Source: a virus. Taken from it: a stretch of 64,000 nt of DNA. Made by a program: the position numbers and the translations under genes. Location: positions 1 through 64,000 of the IMG/VR virus record IMGVR_UViG_3300029812_000326; one strand, given 5' to 3'. The notes below the pieces were generated by a model. The model did no database searches, was not told where the DNA came from, and saw only the letters and a list, made by a program, of their open reading frames with translations. Numbering within the stretch: position 1 is the first letter of the stretch; each line of letters starts with the position of its first letter. Of the stretch, positions 8,142 to 17,541 are shown piece after piece.

Positions 8142-9002
8142 ATGCCGCAAAACCTTGATCATGATATGAAGCAAGCACACGATGGTGTGCTCTATCCTAC
8201 CGTGTTGGTTAGAACAAGAAATGCAAGTGGTTCGGGAACTGTTCTTTATTCGAAATTAAAAAATAAATCCAAATCGGAATATGAAACCTATGTTTTGACA
8301 AATCATCATGTCATTGACGATTGTATCAAAATTTCAAAAGAATGGGATCCAATGTTAGAAGCAACAGTAAAAAAGGAAACCAGATCAACCGTCAATGTTG
8401 AATTTTATCGGTATAAGCATTATTCAAGATGTATTGGAAGATTTTCCGTGGAAGCCGATATTGTTACCTACAGTAAAGATCAGGATGTCGCATTGCTAAA
8501 ATTGCGTTCAGTTGAAAAGGTTCCCGCCATTGCGCATCTATATTTGTCCAGTATAAAAGATATCCACGTTTTTGATAAAGTTGTAGCTTGTGGATGTCAG
8601 TTGGCACATCCGCCAATCCATACTCGCGGAGAAATTATGTTTATGGACGATGAAATTGACAACTACAATTTTTGGCTTTCCAATGCGCAAATCATATTCG
8701 GTTCGAGCGGCGGAGGAATTTATCTCAACAAAAATAGTAAATATGAATTTATTGGAATCCCTTCTCGCATAGCAATAAGTGGATGGTCTGACGCAGTTAC
8801 TCATATGGGATATTTTATCCCTATAGACCGAATATTTGGATGGCTCAAAGAGGAATATTATCATTTTATTTATGATTCAAAAATAGATTCCACAAAATGT
8901 GAAAAATTGCGGGACAGGAAAAAACTGGCATTAAAGAAATCTTTCTTGGAAAAACAGAAATCGGAATTGGAAGATGAAGAATCTTCAGATACGGACGATT
9001 AA
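8142..9002 (+). CDS. Trypsin-like serine protease
   Basis: A 286-aa protein with a chymotrypsin/HtrA-type triad: LTNHHVI (H56), KDQDVALLKL (D115), and FGSSGGG (S189, in the GxSGG form). The C-terminal 50 residues form a charged helix ending in an acidic tail. No signal peptide is present, so it acts inside the infected cell or the virion. Its position just before terminase, portal and capsid genes makes a processing protease plausible; a host-directed role is the alternative. It has a good ribosome site (AAGGAG). Confidence 0.8.
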   Translation: MPQNLDHDMKQAHDGVLYPTVLVRTRNASGSGTVLYSKLKNKSKSEYETYVLTNHHVIDDCIKISKEWDPMLEATVKKETRSTVNVEFYRYKHYSRCIGRFSVEADIVTYSKDQDVALLKLRSVEKVPAIAHLYLSSIKDIHVFDKVVACGCQLAHPPIHTRGEIMFMDDEIDNYNFWLSNAQIIFGSSGGGIYLNKNSKYEFIGIPSRIAISGWSDAVTHMGYFIPIDRIFGWLKEEYYHFIYDSKIDSTKCEKLRDRKKLALKKSFLEKQKSELEDEESSDTDD

Positions 9003-9096
9003 TAATTGTACTGTTGGAAAATTTCTTAATGCACTTAATTTGTCCATTGGGAATTGGGACGTTTTCATAAATGGATTGCCAACATTTAAAGATTGA
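8974..9096 (+). CDS. Small overlapping gene, unknown (40 aa)
   Basis: A 40-aa ORF that begins 29 nt before the protease stop in another frame and fills the gap before the terminase gene. A purine-rich leader (GGAATTGGAAG) precedes its ATG. The product (TVGKFLNALNLSIGNWDVFI, then NGLPTFKD) has a balanced, globular-looking composition, vaguely like a ubiquitin-fold or MoaD-type small protein. The function is unknown. Without it the 100-nt gap would be empty. Confidence 0.45.
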   Translation: MKNLQIRTINNCTVGKFLNALNLSIGNWDVFINGLPTFKD

Positions 9097-9105
9097 TATA
9101 TAGAT

Positions 9106-10974
9106 ATGTCACTTGAAAAATCAGAAGCCAGAAAAAAATTAACACTATTAAAAACTTTAACTCCGGAACAATTAAAATCCGCGAAATTAACACTTCGCGA
9201 TATAGATTATTTGGAAACATTGTTGGATCCAATGAAATGGGCGAAAACGAATCTTAAAAATCCAGAGGATCCAAATAAGAATTTTGTACCCTATGTAACC
9301 CAAGAATATATTCTTGCAGAAGAATCTTCTAAAGTTGCGGTAAGAACTTCGAGACGTACCGGAAAAACGGTTGGAATAGCAGCGAAAGCTGTTTATTTAG
9401 CCTATACTGAACCTAATACTCCTATCTTGTTTATAGCACCATATCAAGCTCAAATCCAAGAAATTTTTACGGATATACACGCACTAATTTCGGATACTTC
9501 TTTACGACAGTCCATAAAACGATCTTCTGAACATCCTTTTTATCAAATTCATTTAAAAAATGGTTCTAAAATATTTGGAATGACTGCTGGGGCTAAATCA
9601 AATAGAAGAGGTACGGTTGTTCGGGGTCAGGGAGCAAAATATATTTTTCTAGATGAATTTGATTTTCTTCCAGAAGATGCAATTGCTGCAACTTTGATTA
9701 TTATGAAATCTAGAAAACATTCGCGACTATTTGTAACATCTAATCCTTCTGGCGCGCGTTCATATTTTTATCAATGGTGCACATTTCCGGAAAAACATGG
9801 ATTTGCCACCAAACACTTTGGCAAGGACTATATACCAAATTGGACAGAAGAAGATGATAAATTTTATAAAGAAAATTATTCCATAAACGCATGGAACAGA
9901 GAAATCCTTGGGGAATTTGGCGAAGAAATGGTTGGAGTGTTTCCCCATCGATTTGTAGATCTTTCGCTATTTGAATATGATTATGATGCGCTGGCATATA
10001 ATCAGCAAAATGAATATGTCATAGGAGTAGATTGGAATTCGTCTCAAGTAGGAACAAAAATAATTGTTTTGGAATATATTAGGAATAAAGTTCCAACTCA
10101 ATCCGATAAATTATTTTTGAAAACTGTTAATGGGACAAGAAGTGAATTAAACTTACGGGAAAAAGTTAAAAAATATGATAAATTGAATTGGGACTATTTT
10201 ATAAATAGATACCGCATATTCAGAATATATTCAATTGAAGGACAAGAATTCACTCAAAATGCTGCTGTTGATATGATTCTTCAATTATATAAAAAATATA
10301 ATCCGATATTTATATATGTTGATCAAGGATATGGAGACGTTCAAATAGAATTATTGCGCAAAAAAGCTATTGAATGGAAAGACGACGCCCTTACTAAAAA
10401 AATTCATGGATGCAATTTTAGTAGTACCATAGATGTCAAGGATCCATGGACAAATAAAATACTGAAAAAGCGTCTCAAAAATTTCATGGTCAATTTATCC
10501 GTTCGGACTTTTGAAGGATATCAACTTGCACTCCCATATTCGGAAGATAATAAAGGATTATTAGTTGGTCAAATAAGGGATTATCGCGTTACAAAGGAAG
10601 GCGCAACTCCGACATATTCCTCCGGGAACGATCATTATTTGGATGCTTTCATGCTAGCAATTTTAGGATTTGAATCCAATTTTGGAGATCTTTCTTCTGT
10701 TGCTAGAAAAAATGAGCCGATCATAATTCGGAAATCTAATATTCCGATTATGATACATCCCGAAGGAAGAGAAAATAAAATTATGTCTCCAGCCGCTCAT
10801 GATGGTTTGTTGAAACCATTTGCTGACAGAATGGGGCTTCCATACGAATATAAAGAAGGAATAGTGCCGGATTCAACATCAAAAACAAAAATAAAGCATT
10901 TTAGAAAACCAATCAATCGGAGATTTACTGCAGTTCAAAAAGGAAGATGGCCACATTCTCGTTTAATGCCATAA
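9106..10974 (+). CDS. terL: Large terminase subunit (ATPase and nuclease)
   Basis: A 622-aa motor protein that pumps genomic DNA into the prohead and cuts it. The ATPase domain shows a Walker A variant RTSRRTGKT (80-88), Walker B IFLDEFDFL (D183, E184), and a LFVTSNPSG coupling motif. The RNase H-like nuclease domain shows GVDWNSS (D309), YVDQGYGD (D406) and HYLDAF (D513). The length is normal for the family. The start lacks a strong ribosome site. Its 3' end overlaps the next gene by 28 nt. Confidence 0.92.
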   Translation: MSLEKSEARKKLTLLKTLTPEQLKSAKLTLRDIDYLETLLDPMKWAKTNLKNPEDPNKNFVPYVTQEYILAEESSKVAVRTSRRTGKTVGIAAKAVYLAYTEPNTPILFIAPYQAQIQEIFTDIHALISDTSLRQSIKRSSEHPFYQIHLKNGSKIFGMTAGAKSNRRGTVVRGQGAKYIFLDEFDFLPEDAIAATLIIMKSRKHSRLFVTSNPSGARSYFYQWCTFPEKHGFATKHFGKDYIPNWTEEDDKFYKENYSINAWNREILGEFGEEMVGVFPHRFVDLSLFEYDYDALAYNQQNEYVIGVDWNSSQVGTKIIVLEYIRNKVPTQSDKLFLKTVNGTRSELNLREKVKKYDKLNWDYFINRYRIFRIYSIEGQEFTQNAAVDMILQLYKKYNPIFIYVDQGYGDVQIELLRKKAIEWKDDALTKKIHGCNFSSTIDVKDPWTNKILKKRLKNFMVNLSVRTFEGYQLALPYSEDNKGLLVGQIRDYRVTKEGATPTYSSGNDHYLDAFMLAILGFESNFGDLSSVARKNEPIIIRKSNIPIMIHPEGRENKIMSPAAHDGLLKPFADRMGLPYEYKEGIVPDSTSKTKIKHFRKPINRRFTAVQKGRWPHSRLMP

Positions 10975-12890
10975 TTAAATCTATCAAATCCTTCAGAAAA
11001 AATCCGGAGTATAATAAGAAAAATACTCTTGAAAATGAATCTGAACGGAAACGGTGGATTACAGAGGGAAATAAAAAAGAAATTACTAGGTTAACAAGTC
11101 CCTCTATAAAAACGATTCATCTGGTTGCCGATGAATCGCCCGCGGAAATAAATAAAAAACGCAGAGACGAAAAACGATTATCTAAAATAAATTCTGCGAA
11201 ACGATTAATTAAATCTATTGACAATAAATTTAATAATATAGAAAAGTTAATTAACGATTGTGTACAATTTTATATACTATTTGATCCTGACAAATATCCC
11301 TTGGTGTCCGACGCAGTTTCGTTTTTTAGCGATGGAAAAAAAAGTAATTTTATTGATTGGAATACATATACTAAAGCTAAAAATAATTATTTTGTGGAAT
11401 TAAAAAGAATCGGAAAGCAATATTCAAAAACGATGCGGGAAGATGGTCCTACTGTCATGTCGATTACGCAGCAAGCCGATAAACTCAAAAAAACAAATGT
11501 AATATTGTTGGCATTTAAAGTTTTATTGGAACATTTGGAAAAATGGTTTTGGGGACTTCCTATTGTTAAGCAAATATGTAAAATTAAAATCGCGGGAAAA
11601 CGGCTGTTTAAATGTGATAAAAAAAGAAGCGCCTATACGGGACGAGATGGACAATTGTATATTCCAAAATCTTATGTTTCGAGTTCTAGTTTGCAAGATG
11701 CCGAATTACTTGTTTCCAGTGCCAAATATATATTAGAATATGTGCGGGGCGCAGCTTCGGAAGAAGAAGAATATATTGAAGCCGAATGGGGAAAAAATAA
11801 ACAAATTTTTTTGATTAGTTATTTAATTGAACCGATCAAAATGGTTTTTACCAATTCTGCTCATATAGCTTCTGGAATAACAAATGATGAAAAAGTTACT
11901 GACATTGGATCTCAATCTTTGTTTTATTCACCAGAATTCCAAGCTGCTACGGCTAAAATTTCAGCAGATTCCAAAGATCTAGATTTGCTTTTACATGGTG
12001 AATATTTAGAAGAGTTAGATAGGATATTGGGCAGAATTATTAAAATATTACATGGATGGTATTTAGATCCGAGAACATATTGCTGTTTAATTAATGCATT
12101 TGGAGGAATCAATCGGGCAGTGCCAGAATGGCTAAAAACTATCAAGTATGTTTTAGGCGCTGGAATGATTTTTTGTGAATTGGAAAGAGATTTAAATGAA
12201 AAGAAATTAACCAATATTCTGAATTTGCTAATTACCAGTGCAACCGGCTCTATAGTTAATTCATTAGGTAATTTCCTTAAAGGATGGGTCAAAAAAAATG
12301 AAATAAAATTTATGAGATCTTTTTTGATCAATAAATCAAAATTTATGAAATGTTTACCATTTGACCAATTAATAACTGAATTCGGTTTTTTCTTTGATGA
12401 AATGATTAATGATTTGGAACATCTTTTAAGACAATATACAGAATATCTCACAGTTTCGAATTTAAATTTTGGAATATATATAGGTAATATAGAAAGGAAA
12501 CAAAGACTTCAAATATTATATGAATTTATAGATCGGTTTACTAATGCATGGGAATGGGGCTATATATGTTCCGAAAATATTTCAAAATCGGATATAAGAT
12601 CAACGATAGACAAGAAAAAATATGATCCTCCAAGAACAAACGCCGATGTCACAATATATGATAAAGATCCGGATGGAAATTTCACGTTGGAAAAAGCGAT
12701 AACACAGCCATCTGTATCCAAAAGTGAAGCAAATTATTTCTTAAAACATATTTTGAATGCCGATCAAACTGTGATTGATGAAGTTATGGCAATATATGAT
12801 GATCCAAATCAAATTGCAAAATGTATAGAAGGATGGGAATCGCAAGATATTGAGATTTTGAGATCCCAAGTGAATAAACTTATAAAATGA
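10947..12890 (+). CDS. Packaging-cluster protein, unknown (647 aa)
   Basis: A 647-aa mostly helical protein with a Lys/Arg-rich N-terminus and a central region of amphipathic helices. No catalytic motif is recognised. It starts inside the terminase gene behind AAAGGAAG, which suggests coupled expression with terL, and lies between terminase and portal. A head-assembly or packaging-accessory function is a guess from position. It stops in an ATGA overlap with an endonuclease remnant. Confidence 0.6.
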   Translation: MATFSFNAIIKSIKSFRKNPEYNKKNTLENESERKRWITEGNKKEITRLTSPSIKTIHLVADESPAEINKKRRDEKRLSKINSAKRLIKSIDNKFNNIEKLINDCVQFYILFDPDKYPLVSDAVSFFSDGKKSNFIDWNTYTKAKNNYFVELKRIGKQYSKTMREDGPTVMSITQQADKLKKTNVILLAFKVLLEHLEKWFWGLPIVKQICKIKIAGKRLFKCDKKRSAYTGRDGQLYIPKSYVSSSSLQDAELLVSSAKYILEYVRGAASEEEEYIEAEWGKNKQIFLISYLIEPIKMVFTNSAHIASGITNDEKVTDIGSQSLFYSPEFQAATAKISADSKDLDLLLHGEYLEELDRILGRIIKILHGWYLDPRTYCCLINAFGGINRAVPEWLKTIKYVLGAGMIFCELERDLNEKKLTNILNLLITSATGSIVNSLGNFLKGWVKKNEIKFMRSFLINKSKFMKCLPFDQLITEFGFFFDEMINDLEHLLRQYTEYLTVSNLNFGIYIGNIERKQRLQILYEFIDRFTNAWEWGYICSENISKSDIRSTIDKKKYDPPRTNADVTIYDKDPDGNFTLEKAITQPSVSKSEANYFLKHILNADQTVIDEVMAIYDDPNQIAKCIEGWESQDIEILRSQVNKLIK

Positions 12891-12960
12891 ACAAGAAATG
12901 GTCCAAAAAATATAGTGATTATTGCTTAAAATTAAGATTTATGTTGCGAAAGTGAATAAT

Positions 12961-12972
12961 TTGAACTATAAC
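12961..12972 (+). promoter_or_regulatory. TTGAACTATAAC box, copy 2
   Basis: An exact 12-bp copy of the recurring box, located inside the endonuclease scar between the 647-aa gene and the portal gene. No intact endonuclease follows it, so here it may be a relic or serve the portal gene. Confidence 0.5.
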
Positions 12973-13108
12973 TTGAGTGAATTGACGAAAATTGATCTAA
13001 TTCAAGATATTTGGTATCGAAATTATTTGAAATAGGAACGGCGTAAGCCATTTATTGTCTACTATAAATCTACATGAGTTTATCTTACTTTTTTTCCAAC
13101 GAGGGATA

Positions 13109-13145
13109 ATGCCATATAAAGATCCAAAAAAACGAAAAGAATATC
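13109..13145 (+). repeat. 37-bp repeat shared with 48302-48338
   Basis: These 37 bases encode MPYKDPKKRKEY and are identical to the first 37 bases of the HNH pseudogene at 48302. They end one base before an in-frame TGA here. Identity at the DNA level suggests recent copying or gene conversion. Confidence 0.8.
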
Positions 13146-13169
13146 TATGATCACATAGTTTAAAAGCGA

Positions 13170-14594
13170 ATGAAAAAATTCTTTATCTTCAATCCAAAAC
13201 AAAAGATCCGCGACAAAGTAAGAAAAAGGCAATCAGCAGTCGGAAAATTTCTACAGTCTCTTGCAACTAAATTCCAACGATCCAAATTCGAATCTCCTGA
13301 ATATAATTTTTTTATTATCAGAGATGCTCTTAATGAAGAAAGTTTATTCCGGAGAGCCATCGATAAATATCAGGAACAAATTTGGAAATACGGATGGAAA
13401 TTCAGCGGGAAAAACGCAAAAACTCTTAAATTGGTTAAAAAACGATTCAGAGAAATGGAAGTTGTTACTGGCATTTCCACTCAGGAATTGTTTGAAAGAA
13501 TTAGTAGACAGCTTATCACGTTTTCCAATTGCATGGTTGTAAAAGTTAGGAACAAAAATTCCACCTCAGCCCATGCTTATAGAACATTTGACGGAAAGCT
13601 GCGGCAGCCAGTTGCCGGATATTTTGTTCAACCTATGGAATATATGCAAATTCATCGGGATGAATCAGGAAATATTAAAAAATATCGATTAGGTTCCGAT
13701 CCCGAAAAAGAATGGGTTCCGGAAGATGTTGTACACATATTAGTTCATAAACATGAGGGTTATGCATTTGGAACTCCTATGGTTGTACCAGTAATGGATG
13801 ATATCTTATCATTAAGGCAAGTTGAAGAAAACCTTCAAATTCTGGTGTTTCAACACGCTATACCTCTTTATCATTTCATAGTTGGTGATGATAATGATGA
13901 AGGACATCCGGATGAAATTACTGAATTGAATGTTCAACTTGAACGGATGCCAACATATGGTTCTCTTACAACCACGAATAGAGTAAAAATTGACGTATTG
14001 GGCGCTCAACGAGAATCTATGGATTTGGAACCCATACTCGACTATTGGATAAATAGAGTTTTGGGTGGATTCGGAATGTCGAGCGTTTCCTTCGGCCGAC
14101 CAGATACAGCAAATAGAGGGACGGCTACTACTGTAATTAAAGAATTTCAGACAACTACTGCAATGTTCCAGCGCGCTATTAAACGAGCAGTGGAATTTTA
14201 TATGATTCGCGAAATTTTAGAAGAGGCTGGATATAGTTATTTAACTCTCAAAGATCGGGACAGAGTTGAACTTTATATCCCGGAAGTTGATCTTGATGAA
14301 CAAATGAAAAGAGAAGTTCATGCCGCTTATAAATATGAACATAATTCGATTAGTGAAGACGAAATGCGGGCTGAATTGGGAATGGATCCTATTGGTAACG
14401 AAAATCGGAAATCCATGTATGTATGGCTCGTAAGAGTTCCACTGGCATTGGTTGGAGCTGGGGATGAAACACTAGGCAGTTATCCTATTCTCTCAGAAAT
14501 TTATGGAATTGGTTCTGCGGAGACTGATAATAAAGAATCTCCAGCTAATCAATTTGGACGGAAAAAAACAAAAGGAAAAACAAAGAACGATTAA
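13170..14594 (+). CDS. Portal protein
   Basis: A 474-aa protein expected to form the dodecameric ring through which DNA enters the capsid and to which the tail attaches. It follows terminase and has the usual portal features: a basic N-terminus, an early α/β region with PVAGYFVQPMEYMQIHRD and VPEDVVHILVHKHEG, a stem/crown region with a turn (LGGFGMSSVSFGR), and RGTATTVIKEFQTTTAMFQR before the C-terminal helix. The HK97/SPP1-type layout supports the call. No strong ribosome site is visible, since the leader is endonuclease scar. Confidence 0.82.
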   Translation: MKKFFIFNPKQKIRDKVRKRQSAVGKFLQSLATKFQRSKFESPEYNFFIIRDALNEESLFRRAIDKYQEQIWKYGWKFSGKNAKTLKLVKKRFREMEVVTGISTQELFERISRQLITFSNCMVVKVRNKNSTSAHAYRTFDGKLRQPVAGYFVQPMEYMQIHRDESGNIKKYRLGSDPEKEWVPEDVVHILVHKHEGYAFGTPMVVPVMDDILSLRQVEENLQILVFQHAIPLYHFIVGDDNDEGHPDEITELNVQLERMPTYGSLTTTNRVKIDVLGAQRESMDLEPILDYWINRVLGGFGMSSVSFGRPDTANRGTATTVIKEFQTTTAMFQRAIKRAVEFYMIREILEEAGYSYLTLKDRDRVELYIPEVDLDEQMKREVHAAYKYEHNSISEDEMRAELGMDPIGNENRKSMYVWLVRVPLALVGAGDETLGSYPILSEIYGIGSAETDNKESPANQFGRKKTKGKTKND

Positions 14595-14724
14595 CTATTC
14601 TATGAAAGAGAGGTGATGGCGTATTTTTATCAGAGAATCCTACAGGTTTGGCAAGGAACATATTGTCCATGCGAAATCCAGTGTTAAGGTAACTGACGGG
14701 GTCTACCCGGATCGACTCCGAGTT

Positions 14725-16200
14725 ATGGTGCCTGGCACTCATGGCGGGTTTGTCAATAAAAATGGATATTTTTATAAAGTTGACGGCATGAAAAAAGCTT
14801 ATAAATCTTGGGTATCTCCATATAAAAAGCCAGTATTAGTTGGTCATGGAGATAATTTAGATCCAATAGGCCGAGTTGTCGCTGCGGAATTGATAGAAGA
14901 TGATCCCATGGATTATGTGAATAAATTTGGACGAACGGATAATATTCCTGCCGCACATATAGATATGGAACTCGAAATTACAGATCAAGAAAGCATCAGA
15001 AAAATATTAGATGGCGTATATCTTACAGTTTCTCAAGGCGCGGATTGCGACGATGTAAAATGTTCAATTTGTGACCAAAATATTGGCGAAGATGGACCAT
15101 GTGATCATAAAAGAGGAAAAATGTACGATGGAAAATTGGCATACTGGATCTTTGGTCCATTGAATTATCAGGAACTTAGTATTGTTAATGTTCCTTCTGA
15201 CGAATTCGCTATCTTAGAACCTGTAAAAAATACTAATATGGAAAAACAAGAAGTTATGACTTTTCAGCCGCCAGCAATGGATATGAACTGCGGTTTGGAA
15301 TTCGTAATAATCAAAGATTCAAAGGAGGGCAAGTCAGTGCCAAAGGAGACTCCGTGTTTTGATGATTGGGCTGATGAAGATTTGAAGATGTGCCAAGAAA
15401 TATGGAAACAGGTTGACGAATTCTTGATGGATGGCTTGGATGAGAACGATAAAAAACTCACAACCGCCGCAAGGAAAAAATTACCTGCTAATGTATTTTG
15501 TGGACCCGACAGATCTTTTCCAGTTCCAGATTGCCTTCATTATCGCGTGGCCAAAACATATCTTGGAAGATATAAAGGTCCAGGCGATAAGAAGAAAATT
15601 TTGGCTTGCATTGAGCGGCGCGGTAAACTCCTGGGCTGCGGGAAATGGGCAAAGAAAAAAGATGAACTTTTGGATCAAGTCAGCGAAGAAATAAGACCTT
15701 TCGTAAAAGAAAATTTCGTCGCAAAGGACGAATTTGTTGAACTGAACGAAAAGTTCGAAGACATTTCCGCAAAACAAGAAGAGTCTACCGAAGAAGTGAA
15801 AGCAAAACAAGCTAAGATTGAAGAACTCGAAAAACAGGTAGGCGAGTTCGAAGATGAAAAGAAGAAATATGAGTCCGAAGTCAAAGATTCTTTATCTCGT
15901 AGGATTGTAGATATCCGAATTCTTTTTGGTGAATATCAATTCACCGATGACGATAAAGAAAAGCAATATAAGGAATGGTGTGATACATTGTTGGAAAGAA
16001 CTAACGAATCTTTGCAGGATGCACTAGTTGATCTACAAAGTACGATGTTTTCCAAGAAATTGGAACCAATTATTGATCCTGGCGCTCATATTACGATAGA
16101 CAATCATGTACCTACCAGCAAAGAAAGACCAAAAAAATTCGATTCTAATAAGGATGTCTTACATTTTTATGTATTTGGAAAAGAACTGAATAAAAAATAA
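14725..16200 (+). CDS. Prohead core / capsid maturation protease-like protein with scaffold coiled coil
   Basis: A 491-aa protein from ATG 14725. The first 170 residues resemble phage prohead core/protease proteins: KPVLVGHGDNLDPIGRVVAA, a CxxC...CDH zinc-like cluster, and QELSIVNVPSDEFA. A middle module (KKLPANVFCGPDRSFPVPDC, then HYRVAKTYLGRY) is known from prohead proteins. A charged coiled coil follows (about residues 310-390), typical of scaffolds. The frame is open upstream to 14617 with protein-like sequence; ATT at 14623, 5 nt after AGGTGAT, may be the true start. It acts in the procapsid before the capsid gene product. Confidence 0.7.
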   Translation: MVPGTHGGFVNKNGYFYKVDGMKKAYKSWVSPYKKPVLVGHGDNLDPIGRVVAAELIEDDPMDYVNKFGRTDNIPAAHIDMELEITDQESIRKILDGVYLTVSQGADCDDVKCSICDQNIGEDGPCDHKRGKMYDGKLAYWIFGPLNYQELSIVNVPSDEFAILEPVKNTNMEKQEVMTFQPPAMDMNCGLEFVIIKDSKEGKSVPKETPCFDDWADEDLKMCQEIWKQVDEFLMDGLDENDKKLTTAARKKLPANVFCGPDRSFPVPDCLHYRVAKTYLGRYKGPGDKKKILACIERRGKLLGCGKWAKKKDELLDQVSEEIRPFVKENFVAKDEFVELNEKFEDISAKQEESTEEVKAKQAKIEELEKQVGEFEDEKKKYESEVKDSLSRRIVDIRILFGEYQFTDDDKEKQYKEWCDTLLERTNESLQDALVDLQSTMFSKKLEPIIDPGAHITIDNHVPTSKERPKKFDSNKDVLHFYVFGKELNKK

Positions 16201-16230
16201 AATTTAACTACTAAAGGAGGAAAGCTAGTA

Positions 16231-17526
16231 ATGTCCTTACTTGATTTCCCAGGAAATAGATCAAGAAATATTCCTACGCGGCGAAGACCAGATAAATATG
16301 CGGAAAGTCAGATACGTCCAAATATTTTGACTTCGCCCGGAATTTTTGCTGATCGCCCGTTCCCTCCTTACAAATATCTGCCTGTGATGTTCAAAGATGT
16401 CACAACCGAAGACTATGTTGTACTGCTTAAAGGAACTATTGTTTCTTGTCTGTCCAACATGAGCTCAGATCCTAAATATAATTTTACGGATCAGGCGGAA
16501 TTGTCAGGAAAGTTTGATCTTATGACACCATCTGGTTGTGCTGATGAAGGCCATATTTATGTTGGCATTGGCGCAAACAATGTCATGAGGCAAGCGGGCG
16601 TAGATAGCTCTTACTGGGGCTACGAGGATAGTCAGGCTGGTTTACTCGTTCCTTGTAATGGAGGATTCAATTCCCAATTGCTGTATACCACTGATGACGT
16701 TGCTGCCCAAACGATTACGGTTTCTGGTACTGTGACTACTACTGTTGATGTAGGTAATGAGTATACACTTCCATTGGAAGCCAATTTTCCAATCGGCGTT
16801 ACATATCAGGATGTGTACGCAGATATTGAAGGAAAATGGCTAAATTACAATTTGAATCCGAAAGCATCATGGGGCGTTGTATTTGACCATGTCATTGCAG
16901 TTCCTTATGTCGATAACTTTCAACTATATGCCGGTGAAGGTGCACATCCTTCTTGGACTGTAAATTGTTATGTAGATGATTTAAACCTCGATGGTACGTG
17001 GCCATGGGAAACTGATGCTACTAACCCAACTTGGCACAATATCTATGAGAGTCTAAGAAAAGAATTTGCGTTCCTATATTCTCCTGTTTTAGTTGATGAA
17101 ACTACCGATAAAACGCTGTTTTATAAGCTGCTGCGCCCTGGAAGCGCATTGACTTCTGACCGTTTTGGTAAATTCCAACTGCTGGATTGCAGTGGTCATG
17201 AATCAAGCTCGAGTCCGGAAAATGGACCTAGGGGCGCATTGGACTTGTATTTCTGCCCAGCTTATCAATTTGTCGGGAAACTTATTACTACCGATTGCAG
17301 ATTTCCAAAAATGCGATTGGATACGGTAGATACGTATCCAGGCTCTGGACTTACCGGAACTGAAACCGGCGGAATAGATTATCACTTATATCAATTTGCA
17401 TATACTATACTGACTGCATGCATCGCTGCCAATGGTTTGACTGATATTCCAACCATTGACGACGTTGTAGAATTCATAAAATGCGGTACTGTAGGATTGG
17501 CCTACATTAACCTTCAAGTAGCATAA
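16231..17526 (+). CDS. Putative capsid decoration or minor head protein
   Basis: A 431-aa protein, β-rich by composition, with many Gly, Thr and aromatic residues and no enzymatic motif. A strong ribosome site (AAAGGAGG) and its place directly before the major capsid gene suggest high expression and a head-surface or head-completion role. No family is recognised. Codon use looks like the capsid gene, with less extreme AT bias than the endonucleases, as expected of an abundant virion protein. Confidence 0.55.
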   Translation: MSLLDFPGNRSRNIPTRRRPDKYAESQIRPNILTSPGIFADRPFPPYKYLPVMFKDVTTEDYVVLLKGTIVSCLSNMSSDPKYNFTDQAELSGKFDLMTPSGCADEGHIYVGIGANNVMRQAGVDSSYWGYEDSQAGLLVPCNGGFNSQLLYTTDDVAAQTITVSGTVTTTVDVGNEYTLPLEANFPIGVTYQDVYADIEGKWLNYNLNPKASWGVVFDHVIAVPYVDNFQLYAGEGAHPSWTVNCYVDDLNLDGTWPWETDATNPTWHNIYESLRKEFAFLYSPVLVDETTDKTLFYKLLRPGSALTSDRFGKFQLLDCSGHESSSSPENGPRGALDLYFCPAYQFVGKLITTDCRFPKMRLDTVDTYPGSGLTGTETGGIDYHLYQFAYTILTACIAANGLTDIPTIDDVVEFIKCGTVGLAYINLQVA

Positions 17527-17541
17527 AGGAGGCTAGCAATA

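Larger units (their letters stand above)
12887..13150 (+). pseudogene. Composite of homing-endonuclease fragments
   Basis: Three decayed pieces fill the terminase-portal gap. Positions 12887-12955 encode MNKKWSKKYSDYC plus a short tail, the N-terminus of the HNH family seen at 59623 and 62743. A TTGAACTATAAC box follows at 12961, then a 20-codon frame (LSELTKIDLIQDIWYRNYLK). Positions 13109-13150 encode MPYKDPKKRKEYL then TGA, 37 bp identical to the start of the HNH pseudogene at 48302. None can make an enzyme. Confidence 0.75.
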
